Part shown: piece after piece, positions 6,933 through 12,568 of the stretch | Numbering within the stretch: position 1 is the first letter of the stretch | How the letters are laid out: each line of letters begins with the position of its first letter | NCBI GenBank assembly: GCA_021156245.1 | Contig: JAJNBO010000071.1 | Span: forward strand, 1 to 12,568 | Length of the DNA: 12,568 nucleotides | Origin: Ramlibacter sp. | Lineage (GTDB): Bacteria; Pseudomonadota; Gammaproteobacteria; Burkholderiales; Burkholderiaceae_C | Direction of reading: 5' to 3' | Program-made: the position numbers and the translations under genes | Notes under the pieces: model-generated | What the model saw: the letters and a program-made list of their open reading frames with translations, nothing else | The model's database searches: none | Told to the model about the DNA's origin: nothing

Positions 6933-8140
6933 GGCGCAGCTCCGGGTTTGGTGGGTGTTCCGCATTCGCCGCAGAACTTCGCGCCCGGTGCCAGCTTGGC
7001 GCCGCAGTTCTGGCACTTGGGCGCGACGGCCGTGCCGCAGTTGGAGCAGAAGGCCGCGCCGGAAGCGAGCGCGCTGCCGCAGGACACGCAAGGCGGTGTA
7101 GCCGACGCCGTGGAGGAACCGCAGCTCGGGCAGAACTTGGCGCCGGCCGCCACCGGCGACTGGCACTTGGGGCAGGGCGAGCCGGCTGCCGCCGGCGCCG
7201 GGGTCGGCGGCACGGCGGGCTGCGCGTTCAGTTGCGGCGTGATGGCCTGCGCCATCTGGGCGCCGAGGGCGCCGCCGAGCGGGCCGCCGACGCCGAAGCC
7301 GACGCCCAGTCCGACTGCGGCCGCAGCCATGTTGTTGCTGCCGTCGAGGCCGTTCTCCGCCGCCGTGAAGCCGGCCGCGCCTTCCAGGGCGTTGAGCGAG
7401 CGCTCCTGCTGGTAGGTGTAGCCGACGATGCTCATCTCGGCGCGCTTGGCCAGCGCGGCGCGCAGGGTCTCGATCGACTGGTCGCCTTCCTGCACGTCGA
7501 TGCCGTTGACGAAGAAGTTGACCAGCTTCAGGCCGAACTCTTCCAGCGCCTCGCGCAACGACTCCTGGATGGCGGCGGACAGGTCGGTGAGGTGGGCGGA
7601 GATCTCGAGGATGGAGACCTGCTTCTTCACGATCTCCCGCGCCACCACGGTCTTGGCCACCGTGATGATGAGGCCGCGGAAGTAGTCCTGCAGGCGCTCC
7701 CGGTCGAAGTCGGGCATCGCGCCCACCAGTTTCACCAGGAACTTGCGCGCGTTCTCGATCTGCACGCCGTACTGGCCGCGGGCCAGCACCGGGATCATGA
7801 TGTGGTACTGCGGGTCCTTCACCAGGATCGGCTCGCGCGTTCCCCACTTCACGTCCAGCGGGATCGCCTTGTTGACGAACCAGACCTCCGCGGTGAAGGG
7901 CGAGCGGCCGAACGGCAGGCTCAGGAGGTTCTTCAGGACCGGAAGGTTCTCGGTCTTCAGGACGTGGCGGCCCGGGCCGAAGGGACCGTCCATCGAGCCG
8001 CTGCGGTAGAGCACCGCCTCCTGCGATTCGTTGACGATCAGCTGCGTCCACGTCGACAGCTCGGTCTCCGGGAAGCGCCACGCGTACAGGCGATCGGTGT
8101 ATTGCGGCGCCGACCACGCCACGACGTCGATGATGGCCAT
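6929..8140 (-). CDS. SPFH (stomatin/prohibitin-like) protein with three C-terminal zinc ribbons
   Basis: A 403-residue protein of the YdjI-like group (COG4260 type: SPFH domain plus C-terminal zinc ribbon, often labelled 'virion core protein'). The SPFH core spans about 30-240, followed by a helical stretch (about 195-260), a Gly/Ala-rich linker near 275-305, and three zinc ribbons. Each ribbon has the same Cx2C-x10-Cx2C spacing: Cys 323/326/337/340, 351/354/365/368 and 376/379/390/393. There is no signal peptide or transmembrane helix, so membrane binding must be peripheral or through partners. SPFH proteins form oligomeric membrane scaffolds; in Bacillus the related YdjI works with YdjG and YdjH to recruit PspA. 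No PspA gene is in this window. The start is one base after the stop of the zinc-ribbon membrane gene, with only a weak ribosome binding site, pointing to translational coupling. Family assignment is confident; cellular role is inferred. Confidence 0.92.
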   Translation of the reverse strand: MAIIDVVAWSAPQYTDRLYAWRFPETELSTWTQLIVNESQEAVLYRSGSMDGPFGPGRHVLKTENLPVLKNLLSLPFGRSPFTAEVWFVNKAIPLDVKWGTREPILVKDPQYHIMIPVLARGQYGVQIENARKFLVKLVGAMPDFDRERLQDYFRGLIITVAKTVVAREIVKKQVSILEISAHLTDLSAAIQESLREALEEFGLKLVNFFVNGIDVQEGDQSIETLRAALAKRAEMSIVGYTYQQERSLNALEGAAGFTAAENGLDGSNNMAAAAVGLGVGFGVGGPLGGALGAQMAQAITPQLNAQPAVPPTPAPAAAGSPCPKCQSPVAAGAKFCPSCGSSTASATPPCVSCGSALASGAAFCSNCGTAVAPKCQNCGAKLAPGAKFCGECGTPTKPGAAP

Positions 8141-8141
8141 G

Positions 8142-8696
8142 TCAGCCCAGCAGCGCGATGACCACGACGTATGCCAGCATGAAACCGATGGCGACGCCCC
8201 AGTTGAACTTGCCCCGCACGGGCGCCAGCCGCTCGGCGTTCACGGCGACCTTGTACGAATAGAAGATCACCAGCACGGCGAACAGGAGGCCTGAGACGCC
8301 GACGTACGCGAAGGTGAGGACGCGCGCGACGATGTCGCCGACCAGGAAGATGAGCGCCAGCCCGAGGGCCGGGCGCAGTGCGCCGTAGCCGGCGAGCCAA
8401 GCGAGCGGGAAGAAGAACGCCAGCCACCGGATCGGGTGCGCCGCCGGCGCGTTCCAGAGGCGGAAGACCAGGTCTTCGGGGTGGGGCCAGACCGACGAGG
8501 GCTGCGCATTGCCCCCGGCCGGCTGGGTGGCGACCGGCGCCACGGTGGCTGCGGCCTTGTGGGGCGCGCTTCCCGCCGCGGCCGCAACCGCGCTGCCGCA
8601 ATAGTCGCAAAACTTCGTCGACGCGGACATCTCCGCGCCGCATGCCAGGCACTTCATGGGCACTCCCTCCTCGATCCCGCATGCCAGGCACTTCAT
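8142..8696 (-). CDS. Zinc-ribbon multi-pass membrane protein, first gene of SPFH operon
   Basis: A 184-residue protein from the ATG at 8696. It opens with MKCLACG, repeats MKCLACG at residues 14-20, then completes a zinc ribbon with CDYC at 30-33 (Cx2C-x10-Cx2C from Cys16, the spacing also used in the downstream SPFH protein). A Pro/Ala linker leads to about four hydrophobic segments between residues 85 and 184, ending VVVIALLG. The zinc ribbon should be cytosolic. The N-terminal repeat comes from a 39-bp tandem duplication, so a second ATG at 8657, with an identical AGGAGGG site, would give a 171-residue form that is probably the ancestral protein. A GTG at 8702 is also in frame but too close to the ribosome binding site. 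Probably a membrane anchor or recruiter for the SPFH protein, comparable in logic to Bacillus YdjG; this is inference. Confidence 0.85.
   Translation of the reverse strand: MKCLACGIEEGVPMKCLACGAEMSASTKFCDYCGSAVAAAAGSAPHKAAATVAPVATQPAGGNAQPSSVWPHPEDLVFRLWNAPAAHPIRWLAFFFPLAWLAGYGALRPALGLALIFLVGDIVARVLTFAYVGVSGLLFAVLVIFYSYKVAVNAERLAPVRGKFNWGVAIGFMLAYVVVIALLG
8665..8671 (-). promoter_or_regulatory. Inner ribosome binding site (AGGAGGG) for ATG at 8657
   Basis: Minus-strand AGGAGGG, seven bases before the ATG at 8657. It is now inside the coding region read from the outer start, where it encodes part of the IEEGVP insert. It probably is the original site, and may still allow internal initiation. 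Confidence 0.7.
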
Positions 8697-8703
8697 GGGC
8701 ACT

Positions 8704-8710
8704 CCCTCCT
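8704..8710 (-). promoter_or_regulatory. Outer ribosome binding site (AGGAGGG) for ATG at 8696
   Basis: Minus-strand AGGAGGG, seven bases before the ATG at 8696 and identical in sequence and spacing to the inner copy. This decides the choice of 8696 over the in-frame GTG at 8702, which lies only one base from the motif. Confidence 0.72.
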
Positions 8711-8717
8711 CGATCCT

Positions 8718-8838
8718 GCTCTCTTGTATCGCTCTGATTTCTAGGGCGTTTCAGCGATCGTCACACAATTTGAAACAATCACCATACCCCGTTCGGGTGA
8801 GGCGTGGCTTGCGTGCCACCGCGTTGCGCGGCGTGCGA
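8718..8838. other. Intergenic region between hpnE and the SPFH operon
   Basis: This 121-base gap is more AT-rich than its surroundings at 8720-8785, as expected for a promoter of the leftward SPFH operon, but I find no convincing -35/-10 pair. An inverted repeat ATCGCT (8728-8733) and AGCGAT (8753-8758), 19 bases apart, lies close to the operon start and might be an operator. Two short hairpins, ACCC/GGGT (8786-8798) and GTGGC/GCCAC (8804-8819), follow hpnE but lack a T-run, so they are weak terminator candidates. Read-through from hpnE is possible. Confidence 0.4.
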
Positions 8839-10119
8839 TCAGGAGCGCGGAAGGGCGTCGACGACCTGCAGCGCCGAGCGGATGGCGCCTTCCAGCGTGG
8901 CGGGATACGGGCCCTCCACGTAGTCGCCGCAGGCCCAGAGACCCGATGCGATCGCGTGCGACGGACGCTGCATCAGCGGGACACAGGCGAACGTGGCGCG
9001 CTTTTCCACCACCGTCTGCAGCGGCTGCACGTCCCAGCCCAGCGCGCGCGCCTGCGCCAGGACGGCCTGCTCGATCGCCGCCTTGTCCGCTGCGCTGGCA
9101 CTGACCACGAAGGCGAGCAGCCCCGCGGGGCCACCCAGCTGGCTGCGGTCGAAGACGAACTGGGCGGGCGCATGGGGGCCGGTGCGCAGCGCCAGCATCG
9201 GCAGGGGCAGTCGCGGCCCGCCGGTCGTGTACACGGTGGCGATTGCTTCGAAGGCGAGCGCCTGCGCGCATCGCACCCAGGTCGCAGCCTCGATGCCGCT
9301 GCCGGCGGCCAGCCGCGCCGCTTCCGTGGAGGGCACCGCGAGCACCACGTCGTCGAAGGCGGCGCCGTCCACGCGCCATCCGCCGGCATCGCGCTGCAGC
9401 GCGTGCACGCGTTCGCCGATGCGCACGTTGGCGCCGCGCGCGGTCAACCAGGCCGCGGCCGCTTCCGGCAGCAGGCGTCCGAGGTCCTGCTTCGGCAGCA
9501 GCAGGTTGGATCCGCGCCACGGCGGGTGCCCGCGGCCGAACAGGCTGTCCCGCAGCACGCGCAGGAACACCTGGCCGCTGGCGCGCTCGGCCGGCGTGTT
9601 CAAGGCCGCTACGCACAAGGGATCGATCAGGTCCTCGCGCACGCGCGGAGTCAGCGAGCGCGTGAGTTCCGAGACCGTCGTGTCCGGTGCGCAAGCGAAT
9701 CCCGCGACCTGCCAACCGGTGGCCGCGCGCAGCAGCGAGAACCTGTCGCGCCAGCTCCATCCGGACGCGCGGAGGATGCCCGCGGCGGCGTCCAGCGGAC
9801 TTGGCCAGTCCGGCAGCGCGATGCCGAGACCCTGCGGGTCGCGCAGTTCGAGCGGCACGCGGAGGAGCACGTCGGCCGGCCGCACGCCGATCTTTTCCAT
9901 CAGCCGCAAGGTCTCGACGTAGGCGCCGATCAGCATGTGCTGGCCGTTGTCCACGCGTGCCGTGCTGCCGTCGGGCAGCTGCAGCACCAAGGTGCGCGCG
10001 CGGCCACCGGGGGTCCGCGCGGCCTCGTACAGGGTCACGTCAAGCCCGCGCTCCACGGCGACGACCGCGGCCGCGAGCCCGGCCCAGCCGGCGCCGACGA
10101 TGGCGACGCGGCGCGGCAC
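8839..10119 (-). CDS. hpnE: Hydroxysqualene dehydroxylase HpnE
   Basis: FAD-dependent enzyme of 426 residues that reduces hydroxysqualene to squalene, the last step of the HpnCDE route. The N-terminal Rossmann fold shows VAIVGAGWAGLAAA (Gly9, Gly11, Gly14) with Glu32 at the end of the second strand for the FAD ribose, followed by PGGRART. DNGQHMLIGAY and LCVAALNTP are typical of the amine-oxidase/phytoene-desaturase-like HpnE group, and the C-terminal FAD motif ACGDYVEGPYPATLEGAIRS is intact. The start is GTG at 10119; its first base is the last base of the hpnD TAG stop (TAGTG), so translation is coupled. An open frame runs farther upstream but overlaps hpnD and has no family similarity. It is the last gene of hpnC-hpnD-hpnE; the SPFH operon follows on the same strand. 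A carotenoid desaturase is a remote alternative, made unlikely by the neighbours. Confidence 0.95.
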   Translation of the reverse strand: MPRRVAIVGAGWAGLAAAVVAVERGLDVTLYEAARTPGGRARTLVLQLPDGSTARVDNGQHMLIGAYVETLRLMEKIGVRPADVLLRVPLELRDPQGLGIALPDWPSPLDAAAGILRASGWSWRDRFSLLRAATGWQVAGFACAPDTTVSELTRSLTPRVREDLIDPLCVAALNTPAERASGQVFLRVLRDSLFGRGHPPWRGSNLLLPKQDLGRLLPEAAAAWLTARGANVRIGERVHALQRDAGGWRVDGAAFDDVVLAVPSTEAARLAAGSGIEAATWVRCAQALAFEAIATVYTTGGPRLPLPMLALRTGPHAPAQFVFDRSQLGGPAGLLAFVVSASAADKAAIEQAVLAQARALGWDVQPLQTVVEKRATFACVPLMQRPSHAIASGLWACGDYVEGPYPATLEGAIRSALQVVDALPRS

Positions 10120-10958
10120 TACAGGCGTCCGAGCGCCTGCACCTTCCACGCCAGCCACAGCTTGCGGACGGGCGTGAGGCTGATGCGCTGGTGGAGCACC
10201 TTGAAATCGTCGGCCTCGATCTCGCGCAGCAGGGTGCGGTAGATGCTCGCCATCATCAAGCCCGGCTTCTGCGCCCGGCGATCCTCGGCCGGCAGCAGCG
10301 CCAGCGCTTCGTCGTAAAGCGCGTGCGCGCGTTGGGCCTGGAACCGCATCATCGCCACGAAGCGGTCCGAGTGCTTGCGCTGCAGGACCTCGTGCGCCTT
10401 CACGTCGAACTGCTGCAGTTCGTTGACGGGCAGGTAGATGCGTCCGCGCATCGCGTCCTCGCCCACGTCGCGGATGATGTTGGTGAGCTGGAAGGCCAGG
10501 CCCAGCTTCCGCGCGTACTCCGTGGTCGCGGGTTGCGTCTGCCCGAAGATGCGCGCGGCCACCTCGCCGACCACGCCGGCCACCAGGTGGCAGTAGCGCT
10601 GCAGCGCGGGGAAGTCGAGGTAGCGCGTCTGCTCCAGGTCCATCTCGCAGCCACGGATCACGGCCAGCAACTGCGCCTGCTCGATGCCGAAGGCCGGCAC
10701 GTGCGGCATCAGCGCCTGCATCACGGGGTGCGACGGCTGGCCGCCGAAGGCCTTGGCCACCTCCGATTGCCACCAGGCCAGCTTGGTGCGGGCGACGCCG
10801 GGGTCGGTGACCTCGTCCACCACGTCGTCCACCTCGCGGCAGAAGGCATAGAAGGCGGTGATGGCGGCGCGCCGCGGCGGCGGCAGGAAGAGGAAGGCGT
10901 AATAGAAGCTGCTGCCGGATGCGGCGGCCTTCTGCTGGACGTACTGTTCTGGCGTCAT
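10119..10958 (-). CDS. hpnD: Presqualene diphosphate synthase HpnD
   Basis: Condenses two farnesyl diphosphates head-to-head to presqualene diphosphate. The 279 residues match the family length. Both Mg-binding aspartate motifs are present: EVDDVVDE (Asp44, Asp45, Asp48) and NIIRDVGED (Asp164, Asp168), along with YAFCREVDD and GRIYLPVNEL, which are typical of HpnD and phytoene synthases. I chose the ATG at 10958, giving MTPEQYVQQKAAASGSSFYY, the usual HpnD N-terminus; an in-frame ATG at 11021 would overlap hpnC and adds residues unlike the family. The ribosome binding site is weak. It starts 25 bases after hpnC and shares one base with hpnE. Order, and the presence of a separate HpnC, favour HpnD over phytoene synthase. 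Confidence 0.95.
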   Translation of the reverse strand: MTPEQYVQQKAAASGSSFYYAFLFLPPPRRAAITAFYAFCREVDDVVDEVTDPGVARTKLAWWQSEVAKAFGGQPSHPVMQALMPHVPAFGIEQAQLLAVIRGCEMDLEQTRYLDFPALQRYCHLVAGVVGEVAARIFGQTQPATTEYARKLGLAFQLTNIIRDVGEDAMRGRIYLPVNELQQFDVKAHEVLQRKHSDRFVAMMRFQAQRAHALYDEALALLPAEDRRAQKPGLMMASIYRTLLREIEADDFKVLHQRISLTPVRKLWLAWKVQALGRL

Positions 10959-10983
10959 GCGTGCGAGGTCTCGGCCCTGATTC

Positions 10984-11841
10984 TCACATCCAGGCGCTGC
11001 GCCACAGGATGGGCGCCGCATCCAGCGGCCCGATCTTCGGCCGGACCGCGAACGTCCGGTACCGGAGGGCCGCGATGCGATCGAGGATGCGCAAGCCGCC
11101 TTGCACCACCAGGCGCAGTTCCCAACCGGCCCGTCCGGGGACGCGATGCACCAGCGGTGCGCCGGCCAGCATCATCCCGCGCGACCACTCGCAAAGCTCC
11201 GCCACCAATTCCGGTGCGCGCGGGTGCGCGGCCCACGTCGCGGGCGCCGCTGGATCGATCCCGTAGCGGCGGCAATCGTCCACCGGCAGGTAGTAGCGAC
11301 TGCGCGGCACGTCCACGCCGAGGTCCTGCCAGAAGTTGATCAATTGCAGCGCGCTGCAGATCGCATCGCTCTGCTGCAATGCGACCGCGTCGCCGACGCC
11401 ATACAAGTGCAGGAGCAGCCGGCCCACGGGGCTGGCGGACCGCTCGCAGTAGGCCAGGAGCTCCGCGCGGTCGGCATAGCCGGCCCCGTCGCGGGTCTTG
11501 CAGACGTCCTGCGTGAAGGCATCGAGCAGGTCGAACAGCGGCTTGGCAGGCAGCGCGAAGTCCCGGACCGCTGCGGCAAGCGGGCTGAACACCGTGGGCC
11601 ACCGCCGAGGTTCCGAGCTTCCCGACAGGCAGGCGGCGAGTTCGGCGCGATAGACCTCCAGCTCGGCGATGCGCTCGCCAGCGGACGCGGTTCCCTCGTC
11701 GGCGATGTCGTCCGCGGTCCGCGCGAACCAGTAGATCGCGGCGATCGGGGGCCGGAGCCGGGGAGGGCAAAGCCAGGACGCGACCGGGAAGTTCTCGTAG
11801 TGCTCGGCCGGGTCGCGCCGGTTGTCGGGAGGCGGGGTCAC
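10984..11841 (-). CDS. hpnC: Hydroxysqualene synthase HpnC
   Basis: Converts presqualene diphosphate to hydroxysqualene. The 285-residue protein begins with the family's HYENFPVASWLCP (residues 14-26) and carries the two aspartate motifs ARTADDIADE (Asp44, Asp45, Asp48) and LINFWQDLGVD (Asp173, Asp177), plus RYYLPVDD. The NFWQD form distinguishes HpnC from HpnD. The start is GTG at 11841; no ATG fits upstream of the conserved region and no clear ribosome binding site precedes it, so the start is less certain than the identity. It is the first gene of the hpnCDE operon, divergent from an RND adaptor gene, with a 121-base shared regulatory gap. No squalene-hopene cyclase is in the window, so the end product (hopanoid, squalene or a carotenoid) is not settled here. 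Confidence 0.94.
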   Translation of the reverse strand: MTPPPDNRRDPAEHYENFPVASWLCPPRLRPPIAAIYWFARTADDIADEGTASAGERIAELEVYRAELAACLSGSSEPRRWPTVFSPLAAAVRDFALPAKPLFDLLDAFTQDVCKTRDGAGYADRAELLAYCERSASPVGRLLLHLYGVGDAVALQQSDAICSALQLINFWQDLGVDVPRSRYYLPVDDCRRYGIDPAAPATWAAHPRAPELVAELCEWSRGMMLAGAPLVHRVPGRAGWELRLVVQGGLRILDRIAALRYRTFAVRPKIGPLDAAPILWRSAWM

Positions 11842-11856
11842 GGGCGGGATTGTCGC

Positions 11857-11885
11857 TTGACAAGCTCGGCGGCATTTTCTAGATT
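11857..11885 (+). promoter_or_regulatory. Sigma-70-like promoter of the efflux adaptor gene
   Basis: A perfect -35 TTGACA at 11857-11862, a 17-base spacer, and -10 TAGATT at 11880-11885 (four of six consensus bases). Transcription would start near 11892, leaving a leader of about 70 bases before the adaptor ATG. Direction and spacing fit the rightward gene only. It is the best promoter match I find in the window. Confidence 0.65.
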
Positions 11886-11899
11886 ACTAACCGGTCAGT
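11886..11899. promoter_or_regulatory. TetR-type operator palindrome
   Basis: ACTAACCGGTCAGT is palindromic at 12 of 14 positions around a central CCGG, with further matching bases at 11883-11884 and 11901-11902. TetR/AcrR-family repressors of RND efflux genes often bind sites of this ANCGGTNAGT style. It abuts the -10 box and covers the expected transcription start, an ideal position for repression. The repressor gene is not in the window. As it lies between divergent genes, it could also affect hpnC. Confidence 0.55.
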
Positions 11900-11962
11900 C
11901 ATTAACTCCCAGCTAAGAGTTGGTGCCTATTCTTCGACCCCTGACTTCACGGTTCCCCTGCG

Positions 11963-12568
11963 ATGAAAGTTCTAATCCTGCATCGCGTCCCCGCGTGGGC
12001 CGCCACCGTTGCCACGGCTTCGCTCCTGCTGGGATGTGCGCGCACGGAGCCCCCGGCCGAGCCCGTCCGGGCGGTCAAGGTGATCACGATCGGCGTGGCT
12101 CCGTTGCAATCCACGCACGAGTTTTCCGGGGAGGTCCGTCCGCGCGTGGAATCCCGACTCGGTTTCCGCGTGGGCGGCAAGATCACGCAGCGCAGCGCCG
12201 AGGTCGGCCAGCACGTGAAGGCCGGCACGGTGCTGGCCCAGCTCGACCCGCAGGACTACCGGCTGGCCGCCGACGCGGCCCGCGCCCAGGTGGCGGCGGC
12301 CGTCACGAACCGGGATCTCGCGGCGGCCGATTTCAAGCGCTACGTCACCTTGCGCGAACAGAACTTCATCAGCGGCGCGGAACTGGAGCGGCGCGAAGCC
12401 ACCCTGAAGGCGGCCCAGGCCCAGGTGGAACAGGCGCAGGCGCAGCTCGCGTCGCAAGGCAACCAGGCGCGCTATACGAACCTGGTGGCGGACGTGTCCG
12501 GCGTCGTCACCGCGGTCGAAGCCGAACCTGGCCAGGTGGTGTCGGCCGGCACGCCGGTCGTGCGCATT
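11963..12568 (+). CDS. RND efflux periplasmic adaptor lipoprotein (3' partial)
   Basis: Membrane-fusion protein linking an inner-membrane RND pump to an outer-membrane channel. The 202 residues seen are roughly half of a typical adaptor and the frame is open at the window's end. The signal peptide ends in the lipobox LLLGC with Cys25 as the lipidation site, so it is probably a lipoprotein anchored facing the periplasm. Next come a beta strand region (HEFSGEVRPRVESRLGF), the first lipoyl half (GGKITQRSAEVGQHVKAGTV and LAQLDP), a helical hairpin of about 100-165 (YRLAADAARAQV to EQAQAQLASQ), and the second lipoyl half (VADVSGVVTAVEAEPGQVV). The short hairpin resembles MdtA/MexH-type adaptors. 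No strong ribosome binding site precedes the ATG. A promoter with TetR-type operator lies upstream; the RND pump gene is expected immediately downstream, outside the window. Confidence 0.93.
   Translation, partial: MKVLILHRVPAWAATVATASLLLGCARTEPPAEPVRAVKVITIGVAPLQSTHEFSGEVRPRVESRLGFRVGGKITQRSAEVGQHVKAGTVLAQLDPQDYRLAADAARAQVAAAVTNRDLAAADFKRYVTLREQNFISGAELERREATLKAAQAQVEQAQAQLASQGNQARYTNLVADVSGVVTAVEAEPGQVVSAGTPVVRI

Larger units (their letters stand above)
8640..8717. repeat. 39-bp tandem duplication spanning start region
   Basis: Two adjacent 39-base units, 8640-8678 and 8679-8717, differ only at the last base (C versus T). Each unit holds, on the minus strand, a strong ribosome binding site, an ATG and codons for MKCLACG. 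Because 39 is a multiple of three, the reading frame stays open through both units. The near identity suggests a recent event. Confidence 0.97.

Noticed and set aside
8770..8792. Heat-shock-like promoter (TTGAAA ... CCCCGT) on the plus strand
   Set aside because: The spacer is only 11 bases, shorter than sigma-32 sites allow, and it would point into hpnE antisense with no gene to serve.
8786..8819. Hairpins as a rho-independent terminator for hpnE
   Set aside because: Stems are four to five base pairs and are not followed by a T-run on the minus strand.
8656..10242. Long plus-strand open frame (528 codons) opposite hpnE
   Set aside because: It mirrors the whole of hpnE on the other strand, is Arg/Ala/Gly-rich with no recognisable motif, and is explained by the high GC content that removes stop codons.
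10959..11021. Longer hpnD start at 11021
   Set aside because: It would overlap hpnC by 38 bases and add residues unlike the conserved HpnD N-terminus, which begins at 10958.
11904..11921. AACTC/GAGTT inverted repeat in the adaptor leader
   Set aside because: Arms of five bases with an eight-base loop are too weak to claim a regulatory hairpin; no riboswitch-like or attenuator structure is evident.

Overview
The window is a dense, high-GC stretch of bacterial chromosome. Codon choice (third positions almost always G or C), strong amino-acid similarity to Burkholderiales-type HemH, HpnC, HpnD and HpnE proteins, and very short intergenic gaps suggest a betaproteobacterium. A Comamonadaceae-like member of the Burkholderiales is my best guess; this comes from family knowledge, not from a search. 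No rRNA, tRNA, CRISPR array, transposase or phage gene is visible, and no gene-free stretch exceeds about 150 bases.

Layout, left to right. (1) Positions 1-2433, plus strand: the 3' part of a type-B carboxylesterase, then a small alpha/beta hydrolase, probably one operon. (2) 2430-3533, minus strand: ferrochelatase hemH, whose stop codon overlaps that of the hydrolase. (3) 3551-4243, plus strand: a YigB-like HAD phosphatase, divergent from hemH with 17 bases between the starts. (4) 4259-8696, minus strand: a tightly packed five-gene operon. In transcription order it encodes a zinc-ribbon membrane protein, an SPFH protein with three C-terminal zinc ribbons, a four-helix membrane protein with a cytosolic helical tail, a single-pass coiled-coil protein, and a secreted Sel1-repeat protein. 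(5) 8839-11841, minus strand: hpnC-hpnD-hpnE, the three-enzyme route from farnesyl diphosphate to squalene. (6) 11963-12568, plus strand: the 5' part of an RND-efflux lipoprotein adaptor. It sits behind a good sigma-70-like promoter with a TetR-type palindrome just after the -10 box.

How the parts may work together. HpnD makes presqualene diphosphate, HpnC makes hydroxysqualene and HpnE reduces it to squalene; no squalene-hopene cyclase or later hopanoid gene is in view. The squalene genes are followed on the same strand by the SPFH operon. SPFH proteins organise membrane domains, and polyisoprenoid lipids have been linked to such domains in other bacteria, so a functional link is an attractive but untested idea. 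The five-gene operon resembles in logic the Bacillus YdjGHI group (zinc-ribbon and membrane proteins plus a YdjI-type SPFH protein), but no PspA gene is visible here. It is the least characterised part of the window and the best candidate for a poorly described system.

The most striking small-scale feature is a 39-bp, nearly perfect tandem duplication at the start of the first gene of that operon. It duplicates the ribosome binding site, the start codon and the first CxxC knuckle in frame.
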